NCBI GenBank assembly: GCA_963750065.1
Contig: CAVVPK010000041.1
Coordinates: 3,408 to 67,407 of the forward strand
DNA: 64,000 bases
Reading direction: 5' to 3'
DNA from: CAVSRC01 sp963750065
GTDB taxonomy: Bacteria > Pseudomonadota > Alphaproteobacteria > Rhizobiales > Kaistiaceae
Shown here in pieces: positions 25,555-34,486 of the stretch (positions are counted from its first letter, which is position 1; each line of letters starts with the position of its first letter). Both the position numbers and the translations under genes were made by a program. The notes under the pieces are model-generated. The model was not told the DNA's origin and made no database searches. It saw only the letters and a list, made by a program, of their open reading frames with translations.

Positions 25555-27148
25555 CTTGAGGCGCTACTGGCCCGGCGGCCAAACCGCTCTCTTGCTGAAG
25601 GCGGCATTTCATTCCGACATTCAGGTCGCACGTGAATCATGGCGCCGCTGGCTGGTCGTCTGCGATTTCGAAACGGCACCTTGGAACGACCTTCGGGTCG
25701 CGTCGCTCGCGCACAGGCGTCTGGGGCATTTGGCCGATGCAGGGGCACTGGAACCGCGTCTCGTGGGGCTGCGACGCTACATCTGGTCGTCAGGACGGAT
25801 GCGGATCGACGCGGCGACGCCGCTACTCAGGGAATTTGCGAAGGGTAACATCACATTCATGCCGATCAAGGGGGCGGTCTTGCTTGCCCGCAATTCGCGA
25901 GCCGTGTCCGATCGGTTCCTTGCCGATATCGACGTCTTGATCGATCCCGCGCACTGGGAGAACGCCGTCACGATCGCCCTCGAGCAAGGGTGGGCTGTGC
26001 CGCGGGAGATGGAGCCGGACGTAGTCATTTACCGCATGCGACAGAGGCACCATTCGCTTGAAGTGACGTGTGGCACGCATGGATCGGTCGACCTGCATCA
26101 GTTTAGTCTGTTGCTCAATCGGCAGCTTGGCGCCGACGTCTTGTTGTGGCGGCGCGCCGGGAAAGGGACATTAAACGGGGTTTCCGTACTGCTGCCACAC
26201 CCCTCGGATCAACTCGCAATCACCTTCGGGCACGCCTTCTTCTCTGGAGATCCGAGGTCGTATGACTGGGTGGCGGATGCGTTCGCGACGATCTCGGCTC
26301 CGGGCTTCGACTGGGACCTGTTCAGCGAAGTGATCATGGATCGTGAGCTTGCCGTTCATGCCGGCGTGGCGCTGACCTACCTGGCCGAAGAACTCCAGTG
26401 CAAGATTCCGGAGGCGGCGAAGCAGGCAATCGCCACGCGCATCCGTGAACCGTTTCTCAGTGAGTTTGCCACAAGCTACCGCACTTACGTACCGGACGAC
26501 GCGCAAGAATGCCAAGCGATCTATGAGGCGGAGTGTATTCGTTCGCGCCACTTCCTGGGGCGAGTGGCAATTCAGCGCTCGACGCCCCAGGGACGCAAAC
26601 AAGTCGATGCCACCATCGGCCAGGTCAAGCTCGACCAAAAATTTGCTCTGCCCATGCCGTCCGGGATCAACCCAACGGATCGTGTGCAATTCCGACTTCG
26701 CCTCGATATCGCGGACGATTGGCGCAGCGTATCTGCTCTGACCTTGGGCAAGTCGCTACTCGTGAGGCTGGGATGCTTCGACAGCTCGATTGAGCTGGGC
26801 CGCCTGCGTGTGCGTTCCAAGGGCGGTGGAGCTCTGGAAATTGTCGGGGAAATCGACGGCGCGCTGGTCGTGGGACGCGGAATCGATGAACTTTGGCTGT
26901 CGGTGAAGGTTGCCAGGGCAGCTTGGCTTCGCCGGTGGCTCAGCTGGCGCTACCGCATATCAGATTACGTCGGACGTGGAGAACGCACGGCCGCGTGGTA
27001 CCGACGGCTGCGTGAGCCTCGCAATCGCGTGCTCCGGGCGGCCACTACGGGCCCCGATGCGAGCGGTGTCGAAAGTCAGCCGGGCGTTATTATCCAGGGC
27101 GGCAGTTTTGAGGCTTCCGTATTGCGGTCTGCCGACCGCGCTCAATGA
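25544..27148 (+). CDS. Uncharacterised nucleotidyltransferase (NTP_transf_5 type)
   Basis: Residues 90-200 show the family pattern: FMPIKGAVLLARNSRAVSDR followed by FLADIDVLID, where the DID pair represents the metal-binding Asp residues, then EVTCGTHGSVDLHQF. The remaining C-terminal 200 residues have no recognised domain and are rich in beta-strand-like segments. Homologous nucleotidyltransferases accompany HprK-like kinases and were linked to sugar attachment to a phosphorylated lasso peptide (PsmN in pseudomycoidin). The start may be ATG 25544 or GTG 25535. The last 7 bp overlap the convergent GT8 gene. Confidence 0.75.
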   Translation: MRRDLRRYWPGGQTALLLKAAFHSDIQVARESWRRWLVVCDFETAPWNDLRVASLAHRRLGHLADAGALEPRLVGLRRYIWSSGRMRIDAATPLLREFAKGNITFMPIKGAVLLARNSRAVSDRFLADIDVLIDPAHWENAVTIALEQGWAVPREMEPDVVIYRMRQRHHSLEVTCGTHGSVDLHQFSLLLNRQLGADVLLWRRAGKGTLNGVSVLLPHPSDQLAITFGHAFFSGDPRSYDWVADAFATISAPGFDWDLFSEVIMDRELAVHAGVALTYLAEELQCKIPEAAKQAIATRIREPFLSEFATSYRTYVPDDAQECQAIYEAECIRSRHFLGRVAIQRSTPQGRKQVDATIGQVKLDQKFALPMPSGINPTDRVQFRLRLDIADDWRSVSALTLGKSLLVRLGCFDSSIELGRLRVRSKGGGALEIVGEIDGALVVGRGIDELWLSVKVARAAWLRRWLSWRYRISDYVGRGERTAAWYRRLREPRNRVLRAATTGPDASGVESQPGVIIQGGSFEASVLRSADRAQ

Positions 27149-28272
27149 GCGTCGGCCGTCGTCCCCTGATCGGCGATTGATATTGCCTGTGACGCCCTTG
27201 GACCAAGCGGAGCCCGAAGATACTTGCCGTCGAAGAGAACATTTGTTGTCACGAACACCGGTCGCGGGAAATCAGGCAAGTCTGCGAAATATCGCCCGGT
27301 AATGGCGCGCGAGAAGAATCGCTCAAATTGTAGACGGTCTTCGCTCCATTGCTGGCGCAATCGTCTTTCTCTAGACGAAGCAAAGCCAAAGAGGCCAGAG
27401 ATACGCAGCAACTCGTTTTCTATTTTTGACAAAAATGGTTTCTCAGATTTTGACGCGTAATCTTGTAGTTTATGCGCCCCAATCCCTGCGTTGTCTGCCA
27501 TTTGCTTGAAAGACAAACAAGCAGATTTTTCTAAATCTTCGCATTTATTATAGAATATAGACATCCAAGGCTTCTCCGCCTTCGTTGTGTGCAAAAATAT
27601 TGGCATAAAATACTCCTCAATTCCGAAATTCCACAGCCGATATTGAAAATTGAAGGCAGGCGACATTTCTGTCCAACGATTTTGAAAGAAATAATTCAGG
27701 AAATCTTGTTCTTGAAATCTCATGGCGCTGCGGTACTGGCCTACGTAATTTCGTAACTCAAGAAGAAAATCGATGTGTCGCCATTTATCTACATCAATTA
27801 GCAGAATGCCTGCATTAAAGTAGTCGTCGTCGGTCTTACCGATGCTGCGAAGCCACCCTTCCCACGAAAGGCCCAACACCGGCGACCTTCCGATCAACCC
27901 ATAATCCCTCACAGCAGCAAGCCCACCGGGCAGTTCGATTTGCCACACAATGTCGTCCCGACGGACCGGTATTGTATCGGCATCGACATAGAGGACTCGT
28001 TTGTATTGCGACAAATACAAAGGCGCGAAAAGGCGGAGATATACGACAGTTGGCAGAGCAGTGCTGGTCGGAAGGTCTTTTGGCAAATGCGGAGAAAGCC
28101 GATTCCGGTGAACGATAACCAGCGGGCTCACTTGCGGCATTGCCAAGTCCGCATGAATTGAATCCTCGAAAAAAATGTGGGTGTCACACTCCCAAAGGCT
28201 GGCCAGCCGATTGCCGACTACAAGTGCCGGCCAAATTGCTTTGGCATCCGCGATTAGGTAGAAGGCATTCAT
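27142..28272 (-). CDS. Family 8 glycosyltransferase
   Basis: GT8 features: MNAFYLIADAKAIWPALVVG at the start, TVVYLRLFAPLYLSQYKRVL then YVDADTIPV with the DxD motif, FNAGILLIDVDKWR, EQDFLNYFF and a late His in FLHTTKAEKPW. The enzyme family transfers hexose or hexuronate onto polysaccharide or lipid-oligosaccharide. ATG 28272 is chosen because homology-like sequence begins there; the open frame extends 45 codons upstream. The coding region is noticeably more AT-rich than its surroundings (many TTT, AAA, ATT codons), suggesting acquisition from a different source than the operon it faces. Confidence 0.85.
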   Translation of the reverse strand: MNAFYLIADAKAIWPALVVGNRLASLWECDTHIFFEDSIHADLAMPQVSPLVIVHRNRLSPHLPKDLPTSTALPTVVYLRLFAPLYLSQYKRVLYVDADTIPVRRDDIVWQIELPGGLAAVRDYGLIGRSPVLGLSWEGWLRSIGKTDDDYFNAGILLIDVDKWRHIDFLLELRNYVGQYRSAMRFQEQDFLNYFFQNRWTEMSPAFNFQYRLWNFGIEEYFMPIFLHTTKAEKPWMSIFYNKCEDLEKSACLSFKQMADNAGIGAHKLQDYASKSEKPFLSKIENELLRISGLFGFASSRERRLRQQWSEDRLQFERFFSRAITGRYFADLPDFPRPVFVTTNVLFDGKYLRAPLGPRASQAISIADQGTTADAH

Positions 28273-28633
28273 CGGGTCGACTTTAAAGTTGTTTAAAAGA
28301 ATATGAATGGTCGGCGAATTCGGTGGGGCGTGGATCTTGATCGTAAGTCCATGGCGCGATCGGCCAATCGCGCGATTGCGCTCCCCGCTTTCCCACCAGC
28401 GGCGCAACGATGACCCTTCATCGCCGATGAGCCAACCGGCGACTTTGTCATTTGGCTGCTAACCGCGGCTATTGCATCGAAGGTGTCGATAACCGAAACG
28501 CCCGTCGCAACCCATCGAGTAAGCCGATTGCAGCGTTTCTCGCCCGGTTCTCAGGTCGCCGGTGTGGGTGCAATCGTGCATGTTGATCCTCATTCGCCTT
28601 TAAAGGTCCAGATTCAAATTACGCCGCGATCGA
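28273..28633. other. Intergenic region between GT8 and HtrL-like genes
   Basis: No supported gene; probable promoter region for the GT8 gene. The upstream extension of the GT8 frame into this stretch has GC-rich codon use unlike the gene body, so it is probably not translated. Confidence 0.35.
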
Positions 28634-29515
28634 CTAAAGGCCGAGCATTTCCCGCGCCTTTCTGGCGGCACGTTTCCTGGTCAACCGGTCGAAGATAGGT
28701 ATTTCCCATGCACGAGGTTGTTTGGCATCGAGGCCGTTTATGACATTGTGTATGTGGTTAAATTTAGTTAAACCGCGTGGCGCATATGAAAGATGAAATA
28801 GTTCCGGCCTTTCCGCAATACACATATCTGAAATCACTTGATCATCTGTCGCAAGGTTCATGTCGAGCAGCTCTTTATAATTACGTCGAGCCATGGACGC
28901 AAAGGTGGACAACAAGCTCGCCGGCACAATCATCATCGAGCCTGCGACCTGCTCGATGAAGTGTTGAATACGATATCGTATCTCGGACTCGTAAAGCGGT
29001 GGTCTGCGGTTCAACCGCTGGGCGCTGAAGACGATTTTGTCGCGGACGATTGGCGAAAAGCCAGACGGTTCCGGCAGCCAACCGCCGGCCCCCCCGCCAA
29101 TACCGAAATCGATCCAAACGTAGTGAGAGAACGTGTTGTTCGTCATGGCGGCAGCACGTTCAAGTGCGTCCCACTTGGCCATCATCGCCACGTTGTATTG
29201 CGGAAGAATGTGTTCAATATGATGGAGATCATCGGAACTACAAAACATTGACCGAAAGTGCGCAGAATTCATCACCGCCCGGGTCGGCTCCAAAAACCTA
29301 TAGCAGTAGATTTCATCAAACTCCGCGACATCGGCAAAGTCGATCGTTTCGGCTATTTTCTCATGAGATATGGCGTCAGCGAGAAAATACCGGGGCGCCG
29401 GAAGCCGGGCCAAATAATGCCGATAGAAATTGAAATATTTCTCTTGGGACCGACTTAGGCTCTGCCACAAACCTCGCCCGATGTCGAAAAAGGAGGTTAC
29501 AAGCAATGCTTCCAT
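28634..29515 (-). CDS. HtrL/YibB-family probable glycosyltransferase
   Basis: The pattern VTSFFDIGRGLWQSLSRSQE, KYFNFYRHYLARL, VWIDFGIGGG and FIEQVAGSMMIVPASLL matches the HtrL/YibB family, which includes WlaTC-like lipo-oligosaccharide enzymes. ATG 29515 (MEALLVTSFFDIGRG) is preferred over the frame start at 29632 because family similarity begins there. The gene is AT-rich like the GT8 gene and in the same orientation, with a 361-bp gap between them. Together they suggest a surface-glycan module next to the PqqD/HprK operon. Confidence 0.7.
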   Translation of the reverse strand: MEALLVTSFFDIGRGLWQSLSRSQEKYFNFYRHYLARLPAPRYFLADAISHEKIAETIDFADVAEFDEIYCYRFLEPTRAVMNSAHFRSMFCSSDDLHHIEHILPQYNVAMMAKWDALERAAAMTNNTFSHYVWIDFGIGGGAGGWLPEPSGFSPIVRDKIVFSAQRLNRRPPLYESEIRYRIQHFIEQVAGSMMIVPASLLSTFASMARRNYKELLDMNLATDDQVISDMCIAERPELFHLSYAPRGLTKFNHIHNVINGLDAKQPRAWEIPIFDRLTRKRAARKAREMLGL

Positions 29516-29873
29516 TTCGCACTTTCGAGATTCGCATCCCAAATTGGTGAGTCTCCCGAGCACTCTCTCCGATTTTGGCCTTAGCCCTTCTTTCGTCCAG
29601 CTGGAGGCGTGGCCCGTTCTCATTTGAGCCATTCAGGCTCGGTGGTGCAAGTGACCCACTCTTCGACGGTCTATTGCAGGTTCTCGTAAGCACGACTCTT
29701 TTTCCCAGAATGAGCTAGGAATTATTTCAGGGCAAGTGCGGCTTTATCATGGCTAGTTGTACGTCAGGCAAGAAACCCCCATCACTGAATGCATAAGCTT
29801 CTGCCCTTGCCCGGCAAGCATCGCTAGTCATTCCCGTACTGGCCGCCGTCTGCTCCCTGTCCTGAACACTTTC
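29516..29873. other. Intergenic region with no recognised feature
   Basis: Moderately AT-rich; separates the glycosyltransferase island from the prophage fragments. No gene, repeat or clear promoter was seen. Confidence 0.3.
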
Positions 29874-30257
29874 CTAGTCGGGGCGGGGATGCGCGCGAGG
29901 TGCTGGATCGAACAGGTCGGGCTCGACTTGGGACGGCATGGAAATGCGTCCCCGGCTGGCCGGCGTGAAACCGAACTCTGAGGCGATGCGGAGCATGATC
30001 TCGGCCTGGCGGTTGGCGATCGAAACGTAGGGCGACTGGATGGGGAAGCCGGTCGGCGATTTGACCATGACACCGAACTTCTGGATGGCCCCCGTCGCCT
30101 CGGCCCACAGCGCATAGGCGCTGCAGTAGGCGGCGAGTGCACCGCGATCGAGGTTGGTCAGGACCCGAAGCTTGCCGAGTTCACCGGCTAGGCGGTGCCA
30201 CTCGGCCTGGGCGGCCGGGCTCAGTTCGGGCGGGCAATCAGGGATGGCCGGCTCGGC
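29874..30257 (-). pseudogene. P27-type phage terminase small subunit, C-terminal portion
   Basis: Encodes AIPDCPPELSPAAQAEWHRL, AGELGKLRVLTNLDRGALAA, YCSAYALWAEATGAIQKFGV and SPYVSIANRQAEIMLRIASE, the typical core and C-terminus of P27-like terminase small subunits. The N-terminal portion has been separated: upstream of about 30257 the sequence switches to unrelated phage genes, and the N-terminal piece reappears at 30893-30960. A second, differently broken copy lies at 56144-56623. Confidence 0.85.
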
Positions 30258-30447
30258 TGACGATCGCGTCGTCAACGGCGGAGCGGATGTTGGCAAGGAT
30301 GTCCTGGCTGGTCGCCTTGGCGACGGTGAAGGCGTAGGCGTGCTCCTCCGAGGCGACGTCGCGCCAGTCGAAAGCCGGCCGGTCGCTCTTCGCCCGGAAG
30401 TAGCGGGTAACCTCCTCCGGCGCGGTCTTGAAAAGCTCGTCAGGCAT
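30257..30447 (-). pseudogene. Mu-like head morphogenesis protein (MuF/gp30), N-terminal fragment
   Basis: ATG 30447 begins MPDELFKTAPEEVTRYFRAK then SDRPAFDWRDVASEEHAYAF and TVAKATSQDILANIRSAVDD. This is the start of the gp30-type minor head protein of Mu-like prophages. It is cut after about 60 residues where terminase sequence begins. The start overlaps the stop of the preceding portal fragment (GATGCCTGA), preserving the original phage gene junction. Confidence 0.75.
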
Positions 30448-30890
30448 CGCCCAGGTCGCCAAGCCCGCGTGCCTTCATGGTCAGCTTGGCCAGGCGCTCG
30501 GCGAACGGTCCCGCATCCATGCGGGCGATCACCTGGTCGAGACCCGGTGACCAGCTCGTCATAGCTTGAGGCACCCTCAAAGAGGGCTCGAAGCGGCTTC
30601 ACGAGGGGCTCAAGCTCGCCTTCCCAATCGGCGGGCCCTTCCGCGATCAGGGCGTCGATCTCGTCGGTCAAGTCGCCGGTGGCGGCGGCGGTCGCATGGA
30701 CCTGGCCGCAGGAGGAGCATACCCCCGCCCTCGCCTTCTTCGGGTCGGTCTTGTCGGTCTGTTCATCCGGCGGCGTTGCCGATGCCGCCGCGGCCGGGCG
30801 CAGCACCTCGTCCCCTTTCTCTGGCTCGTCGAAGCCGATCCGCTGGCGAATGTCGTTCTTGCCGATCTCGAGACCCAGCGGAACAAGCTG
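30440..30890 (-). pseudogene. DUF935/gp29-like portal protein, C-terminal fragment
   Basis: Encodes EIGKNDIRQRIGFDEPEKGD then EVL, a CSSCGQVH insert, and DEIDALIAEGPADWEGELEP then LVKPLRALFEGASSYDELV. After a frame change comes VIARMDAGPFAERLAKLTMK then ARGLGDLGDA and a stop. This is the C-terminal quarter of a Mu gp29-type portal protein. An internal frameshift lies near 30545-30555. The 5' end joins terminase N-terminal sequence at about 30890, a non-native junction. Confidence 0.7.
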
Positions 30891-31163
30891 AACCGAATGC
30901 CTTGACATTGGCGAGCGAGACGGACGCCAACTTCCGGATCTCGGTGTCCTCCGGAAACCTATGTTTTGTGCCATTTCAAACCTCGGGTATCAAATGGCGA
31001 AGTCCCGAGCCTTGGAGAATATCTGTAGAAGAGAAGGACCGAGCGGCGTGATTGGGCTTGTCTGATCGTCAGAGCCGCGGCACGGAATGGCCAAATGCTG
31101 CGCCGTTTGAGCGCTCGTTGTCGGCAACTCGGGGATTCGGTCTGGATGGGTATTGGTGCAGCG
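30889..31163 (+). repeat. ~270-bp repeat, copy near prophage fragment 1
   Basis: Nearly identical to 56582-56855 over its whole length: both contain AACCGAATGCCTTGACATTG, ACCTATGTTTTGTGCCATTT, GGAGAATATCTGTAGAAGAG and AACTCGGGGATTCGGTCTGG. The inner part encodes the terminase N-terminus (ASVSLANVKAFG, minus strand); the outer part is apparently non-coding. The copies diverge abruptly at AACCGAATGC on one side and just after GGTGCAG on the other. Confidence 0.85.
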
Positions 31164-31542
31164 AGACCGACAGCGCGCGAAAATTCTCTGACCATTCTTG
31201 CGGCATTTGCTCCCTGAAAACCGTTGCGGCGGCGATAGTGCCGGAGACAGGCAAGCCTGTTGCACAAGCTGGATGCGTGAACCCGCACTCACTCATCGCT
31301 TGCAACGCAGCAGGCGGTGATCGCCTGCCGCCGTTTGCCGAGGGCTATCTGTTGGGTCGGTGCGCCGGCGCCCAAGCCGGCGCGATGGGCGAGTGCGGTC
31401 GGACCACACGATCTATCGGCACGGTTAGGCCGGATTTCGGTCTGAAGGCAGATTTGGACGCATGCGCCGGTGGAACGCGCCCTGTCCGGCTGACTGAATC
31501 GCGTCGGACGGACCAACGTAATCCCGTCGCCGGCGTCGCCGG
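31164..31542. other. Non-coding region between prophage remnant and catabolic operon
   Basis: No supported gene. Includes AAATTCTCTGACC, shared with the diverged repeat at 16020-16035. It lies downstream of the E2 gene; no clear terminator hairpin was recognised. Confidence 0.35.
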
Positions 31543-32859
31543 TCAGACGATCAGGCGAAGCGGGCGCTCGATGAATTCGCGGAAGCTCTCGATCAGCTCG
31601 GCGCCGAGCACGCCGTCGACGACGCGATGGTCGCAGGACAGCGTCGCCGAGATGCGCCCGACGAAGGCGACGCCGCCGGCCTCGGTTTCGACCGCCTCGC
31701 GGCGTGCGGCGCCGATGGCCAGGATCGTCGACTGCGGTGAATTGATGATCGCCGAGAATTCGCGGACGCCGTGCATGCCGAGATTGGAGATCGTAGTGAC
31801 GCCGCCCCGGTATTCGTGCGGCTGCAGCGTGCGGTCGCGGGCTTTGGTGGCGAGCGCCTTCATCTCGTTGGAGATGGCCGACAGCGACTTCTCTTCGGCG
31901 GCGGCGATGACCGGAGTCAGCAGCCCGCCCGCGACGGCGACGGCGATGGCGATGTCGGAATGCCGGAAGGCAAGAATGCGGTCGCCGGCCCAGATCGCGT
32001 TGGCGCGCGGCACCGCCTGCAGGGCAAGCGCCATCGCCTTGATTATGAAATCGTTGAGCGACAGCCTGTAGGCGGGATTGCTGGCGGCGTCCTTGGGCGC
32101 GTCCCCGTTCACTTCCGCGCGCAGGGCGATGAGCCGGTCGACGGTCGCGTCGACCGAGAGATAGAAGTGCGGGACCGAGCTCTTGGCTTCGCTCAGCCGG
32201 CGGGCAATCGTGCGCCGCATGGTGTCGACTGGCACGACCTCGTGCGGGCGGCCGAGATGGGCCTCGCCGATCGGTTCGGCAATGGGCTCGACACCGGCAG
32301 GCGCAGGCCGGGCCGCCATCGCCTGTTCGACGTCCTTGCCGGTGACGCGGCCGTGGCCGCCTGAGCCGGCGACGCGTGCGAGATCGATGGCCGCATCGGC
32401 GGCAAGCCGGCGGGCGAGCGGCGTCACGCGCACGCCGTTCGGCAGGCGCGCCGGGCCGAAATTGCGCGGCGGCGTGACCACTTCCTCGAACGGGTCACGG
32501 TGCGGCCGTGCCGCTGCCGGCCGCGGCGGCGGAGCCACGGTGGATGCGGCAACAGGCGGCGCGGCAACGGTGGGCGGGGCACTCGAAACGCCATTGCCGC
32601 CGCCGGTTGCGCCGGACGTCACTGCCTCCGATCCGGCGATCACGGCGATGACGGCGCCGACCGGGGCGACCGCCCCTTCATCGGCATTGATCGCCTGGAG
32701 GACGCCGGCGGCAATCGCCGGCACTTCCACGGTCACCTTGTCGGTCTCGATCTCGCACAGATTGTCGCCGGCGGCGACGCTGTCGCCGACCGCCTTGAGC
32801 CACTTGATGATCTTGCCTTCCGACACGGTCTCGCCGAGTTGCGGCATGAGAACATCCAT
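31543..32859 (-). CDS. 2-oxoacid dehydrogenase E2 (dihydrolipoamide acyltransferase)
   Basis: One N-terminal lipoyl domain (residues 1-75) with the lipoylated Lys in EIETDKVTVEVP, a Pro/Ala linker, a peripheral-subunit-binding domain (VTPLARRLAADAAIDLARVA then GSGGHGRVTGKDV) and a C-terminal acyltransferase domain with catalytic His-Asp in SCDHRVVDG. The core moves the acyl group from E1 to CoA. ATG 32859 follows GAGAGGAG. It is the last gene of the nine-gene operon. The E1 genes are three genes upstream; no E3 (lipoamide dehydrogenase) is present, so E3 must come from elsewhere in the genome. Confidence 0.93.
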   Translation of the reverse strand: MDVLMPQLGETVSEGKIIKWLKAVGDSVAAGDNLCEIETDKVTVEVPAIAAGVLQAINADEGAVAPVGAVIAVIAGSEAVTSGATGGGNGVSSAPPTVAAPPVAASTVAPPPRPAAARPHRDPFEEVVTPPRNFGPARLPNGVRVTPLARRLAADAAIDLARVAGSGGHGRVTGKDVEQAMAARPAPAGVEPIAEPIGEAHLGRPHEVVPVDTMRRTIARRLSEAKSSVPHFYLSVDATVDRLIALRAEVNGDAPKDAASNPAYRLSLNDFIIKAMALALQAVPRANAIWAGDRILAFRHSDIAIAVAVAGGLLTPVIAAAEEKSLSAISNEMKALATKARDRTLQPHEYRGGVTTISNLGMHGVREFSAIINSPQSTILAIGAARREAVETEAGGVAFVGRISATLSCDHRVVDGVLGAELIESFREFIERPLRLIV

Positions 32860-32906
32860 GACCGTCCGCGCTCCTCTCAGGCTCTTTGCGACAGGTTTTA
32901 CCGGCG

Positions 32907-34358
32907 CTACCAGCTCACCGACACGTATTGGGTCTCGAGGAACTCCATCAGCCCGACATGGGCGCCCTCGCGGCCAAGGCCCGACTGCTTGGTGCCGCCG
33001 AAGGCCGCCGCCGGATCGGAGACGATGCCGCGGTTCACGCCCACCATGCCGTAATCGAGCTTCTCCGAAACGCGCAGGCCGCGGCTGAGGTCCGTCGTGT
33101 AGACATAGACGACCAGACCGTATTCGGTGGCGTTGGCGCGGCGGATCACCTCGTCTTCGGTCTTGAACGTCTGGATGGCGGCGACCGGCCCGAAGATCTC
33201 GTCGTCGTGCATCTTGGCATCGTCGGAGACATTGGTGAGGACGGTCGCCGGGTAGAAGAAGCCGGGGCCGTTGGGCAGCGTGCCGCCGGTCAAGAGCTTG
33301 GCGCCCTTGGCGAGCGCATCATCGACCAGCTCGATGACCTTGTCGCGGCCTTCCTTGTTGACCAGCGGCCCGAGGGCGACGCCCGCCTCGAGGCCATTGC
33401 CCATCCGAAGCGCGGCCATCCGGGCGGCGAGCTTTTCGGCGAATTCCTTCTCGACCGCCTCGTGGACATAGAAGCGATTGGCGGCCGTACAGGCCTCGCC
33501 CATGTTGCGCATCTTGGCGACCATGGCGCCGTCGACCGCCGCATCGATGTCGGCGTCCTCGAAGACGATGAAGGGCGCATTGCCGCCGAGCTCCATGGCC
33601 GGGTTGACGATCGAGTCGGCGGCCTCGTGCAGCAGCTTGCGGCCGACCTCGGTCGAGCCGGTGAAGGAGAGAACGCGCACGCGCGGGTCGTGCAGCAGGG
33701 CGGAGACCACCTTGCCGGAGGCGCGCGAGGGAATGACGTTGACGACGCCAGGCGGCACGCCGGCCTCCTCCAGCACCGGCATCAGGGCCAGCATGGTGAG
33801 CGGCGTGTCGGAGGCGGGCTTGAGGATCACCGGGCAGCCGGCGGCAAGCGCCGGGCCGATCTTGCGGGTGGCCATCGCCGCCGGGAAGTTCCACGGCGTC
33901 ACCAGCACGGCAATACCGGCCGGGCGGTGATGCACCAGGATGCGGGCGCCCGAGGCGGGCGCCTTCGATACCTCGCCGATATTGCGCACCGCCTCCTCGG
34001 CATACCAGCGGAAGAACTCGGCGGCATAGGCGACCTCGCCGCGCGAATCGGGCAGCGCCTTGCCGTTCTCCAGCGTGATCAGGCGGGCGAAGCGCTCGGC
34101 GTCGGCCATCATCAGCTCGAAGGCCTTGCGCAGGATCTCGGCGCGATCGCGGGGGCTACGCACCGCCCAGTCGGCGAAGGCGGCATCTGCCGCATCGAGC
34201 GCGGCGTGGGCGTCCTCGACGGTGGCGCTGGCAACCGAGGTGATGGTGTTCTCGGTGGCCGGATCGATGACGTCGAAACGGCCGCCGTCCGATGCCTTGC
34301 GCCACGTCCCGCCGATCCACAGGTCGGTCGGGACATTGGCGATGAGATTGTCGTACAT
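32907..34358 (-). CDS. Succinate-semialdehyde-dehydrogenase-type aldehyde dehydrogenase
   Basis: NAD(P)-dependent aldehyde dehydrogenase of 483 residues. TPWNFPAAMATRKIGPALAA, the cofactor region SFTGSTEVGRKLL, the catalytic Glu in MELGGNAPFIVFEDAD and the catalytic Cys in GEACTAANRFYVH are all intact. ENGKALPDSRGEVAYAAEFF and the C-terminal GGTKQSGLGREGAHVGLMEF are typical of the GabD/SSADH group. In this operon it probably oxidises a semialdehyde intermediate to an acid; the substrate is inferred only from family. Confidence 0.92.
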   Translation of the reverse strand: MYDNLIANVPTDLWIGGTWRKASDGGRFDVIDPATENTITSVASATVEDAHAALDAADAAFADWAVRSPRDRAEILRKAFELMMADAERFARLITLENGKALPDSRGEVAYAAEFFRWYAEEAVRNIGEVSKAPASGARILVHHRPAGIAVLVTPWNFPAAMATRKIGPALAAGCPVILKPASDTPLTMLALMPVLEEAGVPPGVVNVIPSRASGKVVSALLHDPRVRVLSFTGSTEVGRKLLHEAADSIVNPAMELGGNAPFIVFEDADIDAAVDGAMVAKMRNMGEACTAANRFYVHEAVEKEFAEKLAARMAALRMGNGLEAGVALGPLVNKEGRDKVIELVDDALAKGAKLLTGGTLPNGPGFFYPATVLTNVSDDAKMHDDEIFGPVAAIQTFKTEDEVIRRANATEYGLVVYVYTTDLSRGLRVSEKLDYGMVGVNRGIVSDPAAAFGGTKQSGLGREGAHVGLMEFLETQYVSVSW

Positions 34359-34486
34359 GATTTGCCTCGTGCGTCGTGTCCCGGCCGAGCGCCGCAGAAA
34401 TGCTTCGCCAAACCGGGATTGCGGTTACTTAATCTAGGTTAGCCGGGTCCCGGATTAGCGCTGTGCCGCGGCCGGGACGCGACCTC

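Noticed and set aside
30990..31292. Minus-strand open frame in the repeat, with partial similarity (QRIFARCRSRCT) to a frame near 16030
   Set aside because: The similarity comes from the repeated DNA itself; frames are not kept between copies and no start or family feature supports coding.
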